DNA of 64,000 bases, taken from positions 1-64,000 of the forward strand of contig JAPWJZ010000004.1 of the NCBI GenBank assembly GCA_028283745.1. Reading direction: 5' to 3'. Origin of the DNA: Micavibrio sp. Lineage in GTDB: Bacteria > Pseudomonadota > Alphaproteobacteria > Micavibrionales > UBA2020. Each line of letters starts with the position of its first letter. Position 1 is the stretch's first letter. Below the pieces are notes generated by a model. The model made no database searches. It was not told the origin of the DNA and worked only from the letters and a program-made list of their open reading frames with translations. Shown here piece after piece: positions 29,079-38,893 of the stretch. The position numbers and the translations under genes are program-made.

Positions 29079-29983
29079 AGATACTCCGTCAGGTTCATCT
29101 TCAGCAGGTTGCTGGAAATGGAATAGGAGGATTCAATCTGTGTTTGCAGGTTAGTCAACTTCAGCAGCACGGCCGATACGTCGACGTTTTTAATGTCGCT
29201 GATGACGCTGTCGAGCGTATTAAGGTCGGTCGCATTCTGGTTGATCTGGTTATCCAGCGTGGCGGCATTGTTGGAAACGCCGCTCTGCACGTTTGAAAGG
29301 CCGGTCAAGGCTGTGTCGAGCAAGTTATAAGCCTCCTTGAGCGCGTCGGTATCAGACGGGTTATTGCTGATGATGTTAAAGGCGCGCATGGCCTGTTCGA
29401 AGGCCGGGTTATCGGCAGTCACGCCGTAGCTGACGGTCAGTGTATCGCTTGCCTTTACGGTCTTGGTGTAATCATCGCCCTGATAGTACGAGGTATCTGC
29501 GGTAGAAGGCACGGTTGCGGCGGCATAGTCGCTGTCCGTGCGGTCAACAGGCGCGGCATCGGTTACACCGCCGCCAAAAACGTAAGCCCCCGCCTGCTGC
29601 GTATTAAGGGCGGCAACGAATTCATCCCAGGTGCCGCTGGCAACGGTTGAGAGGTCCGTGCCGCTGTCACCTGTGCCGCCAAGCGCGGCGCTGATGGTTG
29701 TTTTCATGCTGGTGACAAGGTCGGTCATGGTGGAAAGCGCGCTGTACATGGAATTGGCCTGGTCAAGCGCCAGCTGCGAGGTTTCCGACTGGTTCGACAA
29801 TTTTGAATAATCCGTTTCAAGGTTCAGCAGCCGCTGCGCGCTGCTGGCGATGCCCTGGTAGTTTTCGGACTTGAGGCTGGATGATTCCTGCATCTGACCC
29901 TGCGCATAGCTGCTTTGCAGCCGCATCAGGTCGCTGGCAATGCGTGTGCTTTGCGCATAAGTGGAAACACGGTCAACCATCAA
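29075..29983 (-). CDS. flgL: flagellar hook-associated protein 3
   Basis: N-terminal VDRVSTYAQSTRIASDLMRLQSSYAQGQMQESSSLKSENYQGIASSAQRLLNLE; C-terminal flagellin-like helix; next to flgK. Confidence 0.88.
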   Translation of the reverse strand: MMVDRVSTYAQSTRIASDLMRLQSSYAQGQMQESSSLKSENYQGIASSAQRLLNLETDYSKLSNQSETSQLALDQANSMYSALSTMTDLVTSMKTTISAALGGTGDSGTDLSTVASGTWDEFVAALNTQQAGAYVFGGGVTDAAPVDRTDSDYAAATVPSTADTSYYQGDDYTKTVKASDTLTVSYGVTADNPAFEQAMRAFNIISNNPSDTDALKEAYNLLDTALTGLSNVQSGVSNNAATLDNQINQNATDLNTLDSVISDIKNVDVSAVLLKLTNLQTQIESSYSISSNLLKMNLTEYL

Positions 29984-29992
29984 TCACCCTCC

Positions 29993-31711
29993 CTACTTCA
30001 CCGCCGCGATAAGTTCATCAAACATGTCCTTAATGGCGGAAACCAGCGCGGCGGAGGATTGATATTCCGTCTGCAGCGCGGTCAATTTTACTGTCTGCTC
30101 GTCAAGGTTTACGCCCTGCGCGTTGTCCAGCAGCGACTTTGTCTGGGTATACGACGTTTCGGCAAGCGAGCTTTTATCCGCCGCCGCGCTGGCCCTGCTG
30201 GCGGCGTCGGAAACAATTTTGGCGGCGTAGGATGCAAAACTGGTCGACTGGCCGGTGAAGTTGCCGGCGGCGGCAAAGGTTGACTTGCCGGACAGGGCGG
30301 ATGAAAGTGCCGTTGCCGTCGTCGCATCGCCGGATGAAACACCGCGGTCACCCACCGCCAGCGTGGCGGACGACGACAATACACCCGTGGCAAGGTAGCC
30401 GGGGTTGTCGGTTAAATAGCTGCTCACCTTGATGCTGGCGGCATCGGTGCCGCTGTAAAGGTTGTTAAGGCCGAAGGCACTTGAAAAGCCGCTGCCGTTT
30501 ACGCTGCTGGTCATCTGGTTAATCGAAATACCCTCGCCGCTGACCGTGCTGGACAGCTCCAGCTGGCCGGAAGCCGTCAGGCTGGCGGAAACGCCGCTGA
30601 TGCCGTTCAGCGCCGTTACAAGGTCGCCGACGGTGGAATAAGAGCTCAGATCAAGGTCGGAATAGCCCGTGACCATGCCGCTTGAATCAAGTGTGGCGAT
30701 GCGCACGGTGCCGCTGCCGTTCAAGGCGTCGGATGCGGAAATGCCTTGCGTATCCCCCGTCATGTCGCTCCGCGCGGGATAAGATGCGCCGCTGTTGGTC
30801 ACGCTGTTCATGGTGCTGGCAAGCGTTTGCGCAAATTGATCCAGCTTTGCCTGTTCCTGCGGCAAATACGTATCGCGCAGCTGGATAAGCCCGCCCAGCT
30901 TGCCGCCGTCGATGGAGGATGTTACATCAACCCCGTTCAGCGTAATGGGCGAGAAGGTGGTGGTGGACGACGTGCTGGAGGATGCGTCATAAGACAGCGC
31001 ATGCACCTGTGAATCCACCAGCGGCTGGCCATCGGTCGTATAAACTTTCAGCTGGTTGGTGCTGGTGAAGAAATAGCTGACGTCCATCTGCTCCGACAGG
31101 TTGCTCAGCTGCACCATGCGCTGGTCTTCAAGGTCAGCGGTGCTTTGGCCCTGCGCCTGCAGCGTGGTGATCTGGGTATTGAGGTCCTGAATATTTTGCA
31201 GCGCGCTGTTGATGGTATCAACGCTGGTGGAAATTTCATCGTTCGCCTGCTGGCGGTAATCCTGCACGGTGGAGGACAGGGAATTCAGCGCATTTGCCAG
31301 CGTTGCTGCATCCGACACGACGTTGGTTTTCTGGCTGCTGTCGCTGGCGCTGGTGGCAAGCGTATCGATCGCGGCCTGCAGGCTGTCAACGGAGCCGCTG
31401 ATCGACGTCGTCGTGTCCGTCGTGCCCATGGCGGTGCTGTACAGGTCAAGGTAGTTCGAAATGATGCTGGCGTAGGAATAATCGCTGTTGTCATCAATCG
31501 CGCTGGCGTACAGCTGCTTCGAAATAGAGCCGACGACGATGCCGCCGGAGGGCGAGGTGACGCCGCCGGCGGTGATATAGCTGGTCTGATAATCCTTTGT
31601 AGTATAGCCGGTCTGATCGGCATTGCTCACGTTCGACGACACGGTCGACATCTTGCTTTCTGTCGCCTTGATGCCGCCAAACGTTGTATTGAGCGAGGAT
31701 ATCAGTGACAT
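29993..31711 (-). CDS. flgK: flagellar hook-associated protein 1
   Basis: SSLNTTFGGIKATESKMSTVSSNVSNADQTGYTTKDYQTSY; 572 aa; coiled-coil N terminus; C-terminal SYTQTKSLLDNAQGVNLDEQTVKLTALQTEYQSSAALVSAIKDMFDEL. Confidence 0.93.
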   Translation of the reverse strand: MSLISSLNTTFGGIKATESKMSTVSSNVSNADQTGYTTKDYQTSYITAGGVTSPSGGIVVGSISKQLYASAIDDNSDYSYASIISNYLDLYSTAMGTTDTTTSISGSVDSLQAAIDTLATSASDSSQKTNVVSDAATLANALNSLSSTVQDYRQQANDEISTSVDTINSALQNIQDLNTQITTLQAQGQSTADLEDQRMVQLSNLSEQMDVSYFFTSTNQLKVYTTDGQPLVDSQVHALSYDASSSTSSTTTFSPITLNGVDVTSSIDGGKLGGLIQLRDTYLPQEQAKLDQFAQTLASTMNSVTNSGASYPARSDMTGDTQGISASDALNGSGTVRIATLDSSGMVTGYSDLDLSSYSTVGDLVTALNGISGVSASLTASGQLELSSTVSGEGISINQMTSSVNGSGFSSAFGLNNLYSGTDAASIKVSSYLTDNPGYLATGVLSSSATLAVGDRGVSSGDATTATALSSALSGKSTFAAAGNFTGQSTSFASYAAKIVSDAASRASAAADKSSLAETSYTQTKSLLDNAQGVNLDEQTVKLTALQTEYQSSAALVSAIKDMFDELIAAVK

Positions 31712-32127
31712 GCCGGCGCCTCGCCTTCCGTTTCCGGCTCAAGCGTGCTGGCCAGCAGGCCGTCGCGCATGCGCATAAGCTTTTTGGCGCGGCGCTGCAG
31801 GTCATCCATATGCAGGGCCGTGTTGATTTTGAACGACTGGCGCAAGCCGCTGACTTCGCTGACAATATAAAGGTGCAGCCATTTGTTCGACGGCGCTTCC
31901 GCCGCCACCAGCTTGAATACATATTGCGAGCGTTCTTCGAAGCTGCTCATCAATTGCAGCTTGTAGTGGAATTCGCCGTCAGTCACGCTGGTGCCGGTCG
32001 CCAAAATCAACTCGTTTTCGCGCTTGATGATGCCGTTCAGTTCGCCGCAAAGGTTCATGAAATCGTCAATCACGGCAACGCTGTCATTTTTAAGGCCGGC
32101 AATCATGTTTTCAGGTAAGTTCGCCAT
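31702..32127 (-). CDS. small protein in the flagellar operon, possible flagellar export chaperone
   Basis: 141 aa ORF overlapping the flgK start; position between flgE and flgK; assignment by context only. Confidence 0.55.
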   Translation of the reverse strand: MANLPENMIAGLKNDSVAVIDDFMNLCGELNGIIKRENELILATGTSVTDGEFHYKLQLMSSFEERSQYVFKLVAAEAPSNKWLHLYIVSEVSGLRQSFKINTALHMDDLQRRAKKLMRMRDGLLASTLEPETEGEAPACH

Positions 32128-32130
32128 TAT

Positions 32131-32415
32131 TTAGTCCTCCCGGATGACGCGTTTGGTTTTGACGTAGGCGATGCAGGCGTTGGATGTTTTGTTGCCGGTA
32201 TCGAGCATCTCGGCAATTTTTTCCTTCTCGACCGTCAGCGCGCCGACATACCGGCCAAGCGCCGCCTCGATTTCGCGCAGGGCCTCAAAAGCCGCCGCTT
32301 CTTCTTCCGCCGAGGTCTGGAAGGCTTCCGCCGGAAGGTCCTTGAACCGGCCGACGATTTCCGCAGGGGAATGGGTTTTATCCCAGCAATCAATCATGTC
32401 GGTGAGCTTTTTCAT
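32131..32415 (-). CDS. small helical protein in the flagellar operon
   Basis: 94 aa ORF, charged and predicted helical, between flgE and the 141-aa ORF. Confidence 0.55.
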   Translation of the reverse strand: MKKLTDMIDCWDKTHSPAEIVGRFKDLPAEAFQTSAEEEAAAFEALREIEAALGRYVGALTVEKEKIAEMLDTGNKTSNACIAYVKTKRVIRED

Positions 32416-32426
32416 CTCTCAACCCC

Positions 32427-33716
32427 TTACCGGACCATGCTGATGAGCGTGTCATACATGTCTTTCGCCGTGGTCACGACCTGCGCTGCCGACGAATAGG
32501 CCTGCTGCGCCACAATCATGCGGCTGAACTCGCTTGACGTATCCACCGTCGAGGCTTCAAGAGCGGATGCCGTAATGCTGCCCGCGCTGCCTTCACCGGG
32601 GTCATGCAGGGTCACGTTGCCCGCGGCTTCGTTTTCATCATAAATCGAGCCGTTTACGTGGGTCAGGCCGTTGGCATTGGCAAACGTGGCGATTGGAATT
32701 TGGTAAATGGCGCGTGAGAGGCCGTTGTCGAAGTTTGCCGTGACGATGCCGTCCTTGCCGACCGTCACGTTGGTCAGCTGGCCGTATTTAAGGCCGTCTT
32801 GGTTGATGCTGCTGATGTCGATTTGCGGGTCGCTGGAGTTGGAGGCATATTGCGTCAACCCTGTGGTGCTGCCCGCGGTGCCAAGGTTCAGCTTGAAGGT
32901 ATCATCGCTCGCGCCGGTGCTGAAGCCGCTGACAGTCACATCGAGCGTGGCTGGGTCGGTGCTGGCAAGGCTGCCGTCGCCGTTGAAGGTGAGGGTGGCG
33001 CTGGCGGGTGAAATGGTGCCGCTGGTGGTGGTGTTGTCGCTGGTCAGCACAGGGTCGGCCATGGCAAGCGACCATTCGTTCGCGCCCGTTTTCGTCCAGG
33101 TCTGGTTGACCGTGCTGCTGACGCCAAGGCTGTCGTAAATTTCAAAGGACGTATTGAAGGTATCGCCGACCGCGGCATCCGCCGGCAGGTTCGCGGCCAT
33201 GGTGACGTTGGCGGTGGCCTGCGCCATGCCGCTGACGATGTTGGTATTAACCTGTGTCAGCGAATTGAGCGAGCTTGCGCTGCCGGAGGTGACATTGCCG
33301 GAAGCATCCGTCGCCTGGCCCATCAGGTAATAGCCTTCGCTGTTGACGAGGTAGCCGTTGGCATCCGTCGTGAAGCTGCCGTTGCGGCTATAGGTATAGT
33401 CGGGCGCGGTGGAGGATGTGTCGCTGTTGGTAACGACAAAGAAACCGTCGCCGTTGATGGCAAGGTCCGTATTGCTGTCGGTTGCCTGAATGGTGCCCTG
33501 CGCCGACATGTTCTGGTAGGTGCTGTACAGCACGCCGCCCGACACGTTGCCGGTGGTGGCGTTGCCCGTGCCCGTGACAAGGTCCTGGAACGACACGCCG
33601 GTGGTTTTGTACGCCGTTGTGCTGGCGTTGGCGATGTTTTGCGATACCGACGAGATGGCGGCGCTCTGGGCCTGGAGGGCGCTGACGGCGGTATAAAGGG
33701 CACTTGTCAAACTCAT
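32427..33716 (-). CDS. flgE: flagellar hook protein
   Basis: SLTSALYTAVSALQAQSAAISSVSQNIANASTTAYKTTGVSFQDLV; DLAINGDGFFVVTN; C-terminal FSRMIVAQQAYSSAAQVVTTAKDMYDTLISMVR. Confidence 0.93.
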   Translation of the reverse strand: MSLTSALYTAVSALQAQSAAISSVSQNIANASTTAYKTTGVSFQDLVTGTGNATTGNVSGGVLYSTYQNMSAQGTIQATDSNTDLAINGDGFFVVTNSDTSSTAPDYTYSRNGSFTTDANGYLVNSEGYYLMGQATDASGNVTSGSASSLNSLTQVNTNIVSGMAQATANVTMAANLPADAAVGDTFNTSFEIYDSLGVSSTVNQTWTKTGANEWSLAMADPVLTSDNTTTSGTISPASATLTFNGDGSLASTDPATLDVTVSGFSTGASDDTFKLNLGTAGSTTGLTQYASNSSDPQIDISSINQDGLKYGQLTNVTVGKDGIVTANFDNGLSRAIYQIPIATFANANGLTHVNGSIYDENEAAGNVTLHDPGEGSAGSITASALEASTVDTSSEFSRMIVAQQAYSSAAQVVTTAKDMYDTLISMVR

Positions 33717-33760
33717 GGCTCAAATCTCCTTGTTAAAATTCTTTGCGGTCTTTTAGGGGG

Positions 33761-34447
33761 TTATGCCGTCTGGCGCAGCTTAGTGACATCGTCGGAAGAA
33801 AAGCTGTAGCTTCCGGCTTCAAGGGTAATGCTGCCGTCGGTATCGGTTTCAACGGCGGTGACTTTCATGTTGCCGGCGGTGCTGGCGGTAACGGCGGCGC
33901 CTGTGCTGTCTGTTGCGGCAACAGTCAGGTACAGGGGCGTGCCTTCCGGCAGGCCGTACGATGTCGCATCGACGTTAAAGCTGTAGGTGCCTGCGTTTTC
34001 AGCGCCGATGGTGTCCGTTTCAAGGGTGTTACCGTTGGCGTCTTTCACTGTGGCGGTCACGCTGGTCGCATCTGTTGCCAGCGCGTAGTTCCAGCTGGCG
34101 GTATTGCTTTGCACGACCGAGGTATTGCCTGCGACTTCAACCGTCGCGCCGTTATAGGACAGGGCGGAAAAGTTATTGCCGCTGTTAAGGGCGCTGACGA
34201 CATCATCCAGCTTGCTGTTGGTGTCAATTTGCTGTTCCAGCTGGGAATAGGTTGCAAGCTGGCTGGTGAATTCGGTGGTATCGACCGGGTCGAGGGGGTT
34301 CTGGTTCTGCAGCTGCGTCAGCAGGATCTGCAGGAACATATCTTTCTGTGTTGCGGCATCGGCGGAGGCGGCGGCCGTTGTGCTGGTCGAGCTGGACGAC
34401 GAACCGATGGTGGTCGCGGTCGAGGTCTGTGATACAGCGTAAGTCAT
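33761..34447 (-). CDS. flgD: flagellar hook capping protein
   Basis: QKDMFLQILLTQLQNQNPLDPVDTTEFTSQLATYSQLEQQIDTNSKLDDV. Confidence 0.92.
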   Translation of the reverse strand: MTYAVSQTSTATTIGSSSSSTSTTAAASADAATQKDMFLQILLTQLQNQNPLDPVDTTEFTSQLATYSQLEQQIDTNSKLDDVVSALNSGNNFSALSYNGATVEVAGNTSVVQSNTASWNYALATDATSVTATVKDANGNTLETDTIGAENAGTYSFNVDATSYGLPEGTPLYLTVAATDSTGAAVTASTAGNMKVTAVETDTDGSITLEAGSYSFSSDDVTKLRQTA

Positions 34448-34704
34448 TGGGCGGCTCCTTTTGCCGGATTATTGAAAGCGACGTGGTTTTTTTCGCTTCC
34501 TTACTCCTTTCCACGCCCCAGCCCTGCCAATGGGGCGCAAAACCGCCAAAAAACTTTTATCAACCGTATGTTTGAAACAAAACCGCGCAATTTTTGAAAA
34601 CAAACGCGCCTTTTGAAAATAATTGCGCATCCGCGCGCCCCATCGCGCCTGTGGCGGCGTGTAAAGAGATAAGGCCTCCGGAATAAAGGTGTTTTGGGTG
34701 GTTC

Positions 34705-34719
34705 TTAACAGACTGTTAA
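34705..34719. promoter_or_regulatory. perfect palindrome TTAACAG-A-CTGTTAA upstream of flagellin
   Basis: 7-bp arms with a single central base, about 29 bp before the flagellin ATG. Confidence 0.45.
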
Positions 34720-34747
34720 CGATCAAACGGCAAAAGGAGAATATATA

Positions 34748-35566
34748 ATGCCTGTCATCGCAACCAACACCGCCGCGAATACGGCGTTGCTATACCTCAA
34801 CAAGAACTCGGATGCGGAAAGCAACTCGCTGGCAAAACTGTCGAGCGGCTCGAACATCGTCAAAGCGTCCGACGACGCTGCCGGCCTTGCAGTATCTACC
34901 CGCCTGCAGTCCGACATCACCGTCTTAAGCCAGGCTTCCAAAAACGCCTCGCAGGCGCAGTCGGTGCTGAACACGGCGGACGGCGCACTGTCCAACTCGG
35001 CAGATATCCTGCAGCGCATGAAATCGCTGGCGGCGCAGGCGCAGTCCGGCTCGGTCGACGATTCCTCGCGTGCTTATATTGACTCTGAATATCAGCAGCT
35101 GGTGACTGAACTTGACTCCATCTCCACCTCCACCCGCTTCAACGGCACCAACCTCGTCGACGGTTCCTATAACGAAGACTACCTCGTCGGTACCGATGCC
35201 TCGACCGATGCCATCACCGTTGACCTTTCCTCGGTGGACGTCAGCTCGGCAACGCTGGGCCTGACGGGTGACCTTACCTCTTCTGCCAACGCCGTGACTG
35301 AATCAACCGCGCTTGACTCCGCGATTGATAAAGTTTCGAGCGCGCGCGCGACTGTCGGCGCACTGGAATCCCGCTTCCAGTTCCGCTCCAGCGTGATTGA
35401 TACCTCCGTTGACAACCTGGAAGCTGCAAAATCTTCCATCGTCGACGTGGATATCGCAACCGAGCAGACCAACTACACCAACAAGGAAGTGCTGACGCAA
35501 ACCGCGATCGCAGCCTTGACGCAGGCGAACAACATGAAGACCGCCCTGCTGAACCTGGTGAAATAA
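34748..35566 (+). CDS. fliC: flagellin (short)
   Basis: N-terminal ANTALLYLNKNSDAESNSLAKLSSGSNIVKASDDAAGLAVSTRLQSDI; C-terminal ESRFQFRSSVIDTSVDNLEAAKSSIVDVDIATEQTNYTNKEVLTQTAIAALTQANNMKTALLNLVK. Confidence 0.93.
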   Translation: MPVIATNTAANTALLYLNKNSDAESNSLAKLSSGSNIVKASDDAAGLAVSTRLQSDITVLSQASKNASQAQSVLNTADGALSNSADILQRMKSLAAQAQSGSVDDSSRAYIDSEYQQLVTELDSISTSTRFNGTNLVDGSYNEDYLVGTDASTDAITVDLSSVDVSSATLGLTGDLTSSANAVTESTALDSAIDKVSSARATVGALESRFQFRSSVIDTSVDNLEAAKSSIVDVDIATEQTNYTNKEVLTQTAIAALTQANNMKTALLNLVK

Positions 35567-35584
35567 AGACTAAAAAGGCCGGAA

Positions 35585-35614
35585 GGGCGGCGTCAACAGC
35601 CATTGGCGCCGCCC
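35585..35614 (+). terminator. GC-rich hairpin after flagellin
   Basis: GGGCGGCG...CGCCGCCC perfect 8-bp arms; no clear T tract, so may be an mRNA 3' stabiliser rather than a terminator. Confidence 0.45.
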
Positions 35615-35709
35615 GCCCGTCTGACGCGGATTATCAAGCCGTCCAGGAAAGCCAGAATGGCAGGGACACACGACAGTAACAGTCAGGGATAAAAGGGAGG
35701 CCAGGCATA

Positions 35710-37422
35710 ATGTCAACATCAACAACCAGCGTTTCGACAGGCACCGTCGCCACCACCGGCAGCAAAACCTATGTCGTCGGCACGGCGTCCGGCATTGACA
35801 CCACCGCGCTGGTCGATGCGGCCTATGCGCAAAAAACCGCCGCCGCCGATACCATTGACGCAAAAGTTACCGCCAACACGGCAAAAATTACCGCTTACAA
35901 AACCATGCAGTCGCTGACCACCAGCCTGCAGACCGCGCTGACGGATTTAAAAGCCAGCTACGGCTACGGCGTGACCGACACCAGCGTGTACGGGCAAAAG
36001 CAGGCCTACCTTGCCGCATCCGACGGCACGAACACCGACAACGTGATGTCCGTCACCGTTTCCGACACCGCGGAAAAAGGCACGCACACGATTGAAGTCG
36101 AGCAGCTGGCGAAAGCCATGAAGGTGACGGCAACCGAAGCCAGCAGCAAAACGACCGCGCTTGGCCTGACCGGCAGCTTCAGCATCGGGCTTGATGGCGA
36201 CACCGCCACGAATATCGACGTCACATCCACAATGACGCTGCAGGATATTGCAACCGCCATTAACAATTCTTCCGCAACGTCAGGCGTATCCGCCTCCGTT
36301 ATTAAATCGTCGGATTCCGGCTATACACTGGTGATGACCGGCACGGAAACCGGCAAGACGATTGATTATTCATCCACCAGCGGCACAGACATCATGAATT
36401 CGCTGGGCGTGACAGGCACCGACGGCAGCTTCAGCAACATCACGCAGGCAGCGCAGCCCGCGAAAATCAAGCTCGATGGGCTCGAAATTAGCGGTAGCGA
36501 CAACGTATTTGATGACTTGCTGGACGGCGTTTCCATCTCCCTCGTCGGCGCCGCGCCGGGCACGGATATCACGCTGGATGTGGATAACGATTATACATCC
36601 ACCAAAGATGCCATTTCCGCCTTCGTCGATGCATATAATAACCTTCGCGATTTTATTACCACCAACCAGACCGTCGCGTCCGACGGCACCGTGTCGGATG
36701 ATGCCGTGCTGTTTTCGGACAACCTGCTGAAGTCGCTGACCAACACGGTGTCGAGCATGATTGGCGGCGCGACGGATTCCACCAGCATCGCCACGCTTGC
36801 CGACATGGGCATTACGCTGGATGACGACAACAAACTGGAAATTTCCGACGAAACCAAGCTGAACAACGCGCTGCTGAACAACTACGACGATATTCAAAAA
36901 TTCTTCCAGACCTCCGTCACCTCCGACAGTGACAACCTGCTGTTGCTGCGCAACACCTCCACCGCATCCTCCATGAGCTTCGCGCTTGACATTACGACGG
37001 ATGAAAACGGCGCCATCACCGGTGCGTCGGTGAACGGCGACAGCAGCGCCTTCACCATTGACGGCAGCCGGTTGATTGGCAAAACGGGTTCCGCCTATGA
37101 AGGGCTTACGTTTGTTTACGCCGGCACATCCAGCACCACCATTAATATCGACCTGAACCAAGGCTTGGCGGACAAGCTTTATAACGCGATGGGCGATTAT
37201 TCCAGCACCACCACGGGCAGCGTGCAAAGCGCGATTGACCAGCTGGACCAGTCGAACACCAAGCTTGACAGCGAAGCCTCCGACATTCGCGACCGTGCGG
37301 ATGCTTTCCGCGACAAGCTGGTGACGCGCTACGCCACGATGGAAAGCAATATCAGCGCCGCGAACCTGCTGCTGAAGCAGGTGCAGGCGATACTTGGCAA
37401 CCAGAGCAGCGATTCAAACTGA
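35710..37422 (+). CDS. fliD: flagellar filament capping protein
   Basis: YVVGTASGIDTTALVDAAYAQKTAAADTIDAKVTANTAKITAYKTMQ; LRDFITTNQTV; coiled-coil C terminus. Confidence 0.9.
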   Translation: MSTSTTSVSTGTVATTGSKTYVVGTASGIDTTALVDAAYAQKTAAADTIDAKVTANTAKITAYKTMQSLTTSLQTALTDLKASYGYGVTDTSVYGQKQAYLAASDGTNTDNVMSVTVSDTAEKGTHTIEVEQLAKAMKVTATEASSKTTALGLTGSFSIGLDGDTATNIDVTSTMTLQDIATAINNSSATSGVSASVIKSSDSGYTLVMTGTETGKTIDYSSTSGTDIMNSLGVTGTDGSFSNITQAAQPAKIKLDGLEISGSDNVFDDLLDGVSISLVGAAPGTDITLDVDNDYTSTKDAISAFVDAYNNLRDFITTNQTVASDGTVSDDAVLFSDNLLKSLTNTVSSMIGGATDSTSIATLADMGITLDDDNKLEISDETKLNNALLNNYDDIQKFFQTSVTSDSDNLLLLRNTSTASSMSFALDITTDENGAITGASVNGDSSAFTIDGSRLIGKTGSAYEGLTFVYAGTSSTTINIDLNQGLADKLYNAMGDYSSTTTGSVQSAIDQLDQSNTKLDSEASDIRDRADAFRDKLVTRYATMESNISAANLLLKQVQAILGNQSSDSN

Positions 37423-37452
37423 TGACTCATTTTTAAAAGCGAGGATGCAACA

Positions 37453-37887
37453 GTGACAACAGACCTTTCGCGCAGCATGAACGCCTACCAGAAAAGCGCC
37501 GACAACGCGCTGTCGAAGATAGAGATTGTCCTGACGCTCTATCGTGGTATGCTCAGGAACATCGACGCGGCAAAAGCTGCCTACATTGCCCGCGATTTTG
37601 AAAAAATGACCGCCCTCAATGAAAAGACCATCGCCATTCTCGTCGCCCTGCAGGGCAATATTGACCACGAACACGGTGGCGATGCCGGGAAAAACCTCAA
37701 TACGTTTTATACAGCCGTTTATCTTCGCCTCTCCAATGTCTTGAGCAAGAGGGACGTTGCGACTGAATACGACTACATCCACAAAAACGTGAAAGATGTT
37801 TACACGCACTGGTACAATCTTTACCGAAAGTTTCCCGCGCTGTTTGAAACTGCAGCATCAGCGGGTTTGCCCGACGACATGGTATAA
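37453..37887 (+). CDS. fliS: flagellar export chaperone FliS
   Basis: AYQKSADNALSKIEIVLTLYRGMLRNIDAAKAAYIARDFEKM; directly after fliD; GTG start. Confidence 0.85.
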   Translation: MTTDLSRSMNAYQKSADNALSKIEIVLTLYRGMLRNIDAAKAAYIARDFEKMTALNEKTIAILVALQGNIDHEHGGDAGKNLNTFYTAVYLRLSNVLSKRDVATEYDYIHKNVKDVYTHWYNLYRKFPALFETAASAGLPDDMV

Positions 37888-37948
37888 TTTTTGCATCACT
37901 TCTCCTGTACTCATCGAAAATCTATTCTTTGATGACAACAGGTAAAAG

Positions 37949-38620
37949 ATGCAAAACACCGGCGAAACATCAGCAGAAAATACAGGCGCACCACAGCAGA
38001 CGGATGAAGAGCTGCTGCGCGCCATTTCAACCGGCCACCACCCGTCCTACAAAATCATCGTTGAAAAATACCTGCCGAAATTGTGGCGCCTTGCCATGAA
38101 CGTGCTGCACAACGAAGCCGAGGCCGAAGACGTGGTGCAGGAAACGCTGCTGACCGTCTGGAAAAACCGCGCCGACTGGAAGGCCGACGGCACCGCCAGC
38201 TTTTCCACCTGGATTTACCGCGTCACGCTGAACCGCTGTATTGACCAGAAACGCCGCCGCAAAAACATGGTCGACAGCGAAATTCTGGAAGAGCAGGTGA
38301 TGCCCGAAACCACGCCCGCCGCCGACACCCGTATTATGCAACAGCAGGAAGGTAAAAACCTTTCCGCCCTGCTGCAAAGCCTGCCTGAAAACCAGCGTAC
38401 GGCGATGATTTTGTTCTATTACGATGATTTGACCGTTAAGGAAATATCCGATAGGATGGCAGTCACCGAGCAGGCTGCAAGGTCACTGCTCAAGAGAGCC
38501 AGGAAGGCTCTTCGGGACAAACTAGAAAGCGATGTCGAAAATGAACCTCAACAGCTTCAAGGAAAATCTCGCGATCTACGGGGCGGACCTGAAACGGTGG
38601 CCCCCGGAACTGAAGACTGA
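37949..38620 (+). CDS. ECF-type RNA polymerase sigma factor
   Basis: Region 2 LAMNVLHNEAEAEDVVQETLLTVWKNRADW...FSTWIYRVTLNRCIDQKRRRK; region 4 LPENQRTAMILFYYDDLTVKEISDRMAVTEQAARSLLKRARKALRDKL. Confidence 0.92.
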   Translation: MQNTGETSAENTGAPQQTDEELLRAISTGHHPSYKIIVEKYLPKLWRLAMNVLHNEAEAEDVVQETLLTVWKNRADWKADGTASFSTWIYRVTLNRCIDQKRRRKNMVDSEILEEQVMPETTPAADTRIMQQQEGKNLSALLQSLPENQRTAMILFYYDDLTVKEISDRMAVTEQAARSLLKRARKALRDKLESDVENEPQQLQGKSRDLRGGPETVAPGTED

Positions 38621-38768
38621 TGCGGAGACGCTGCTCTCCGGCTCCAACGAAGCGCGCCAGGAACAGGCCGCCATGCAGAAGGTCGATGGCCTTTTTAAAG
38701 GCCATGATACCCCCCCGCCCGCCGGCCTTGCCGACCGGATTATCAAAAAAAGCCAAGACGATAAGTAG
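38532..38768 (+). CDS. small soluble protein overlapping the ECF sigma gene, putative sigma regulator
   Basis: 78 aa ORF overlapping the sigma 3' end by 89 bp in another frame; LNSFKENLAIYGADLKRWPPELK; no TM segment. Confidence 0.65.
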   Translation: MSKMNLNSFKENLAIYGADLKRWPPELKTDAETLLSGSNEARQEQAAMQKVDGLFKGHDTPPPAGLADRIIKKSQDDK

Positions 38769-38893
38769 CATCCTACTAAAAAGTTCCGAAAAACCTGCAT
38801 ACGACCGTAAGTATTTCCCTCCGGCTTCCGTTTCACTAGGAAGAGGCCTTGCACCGCACGCCGCGGTCTGGCACCGGCACATGGAGAATTTCA

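Noticed and set aside
36370-37227. 285-aa minus-strand ORF inside fliD
   Set aside because: Antisense to a recognised flagellar gene, with no supporting features.
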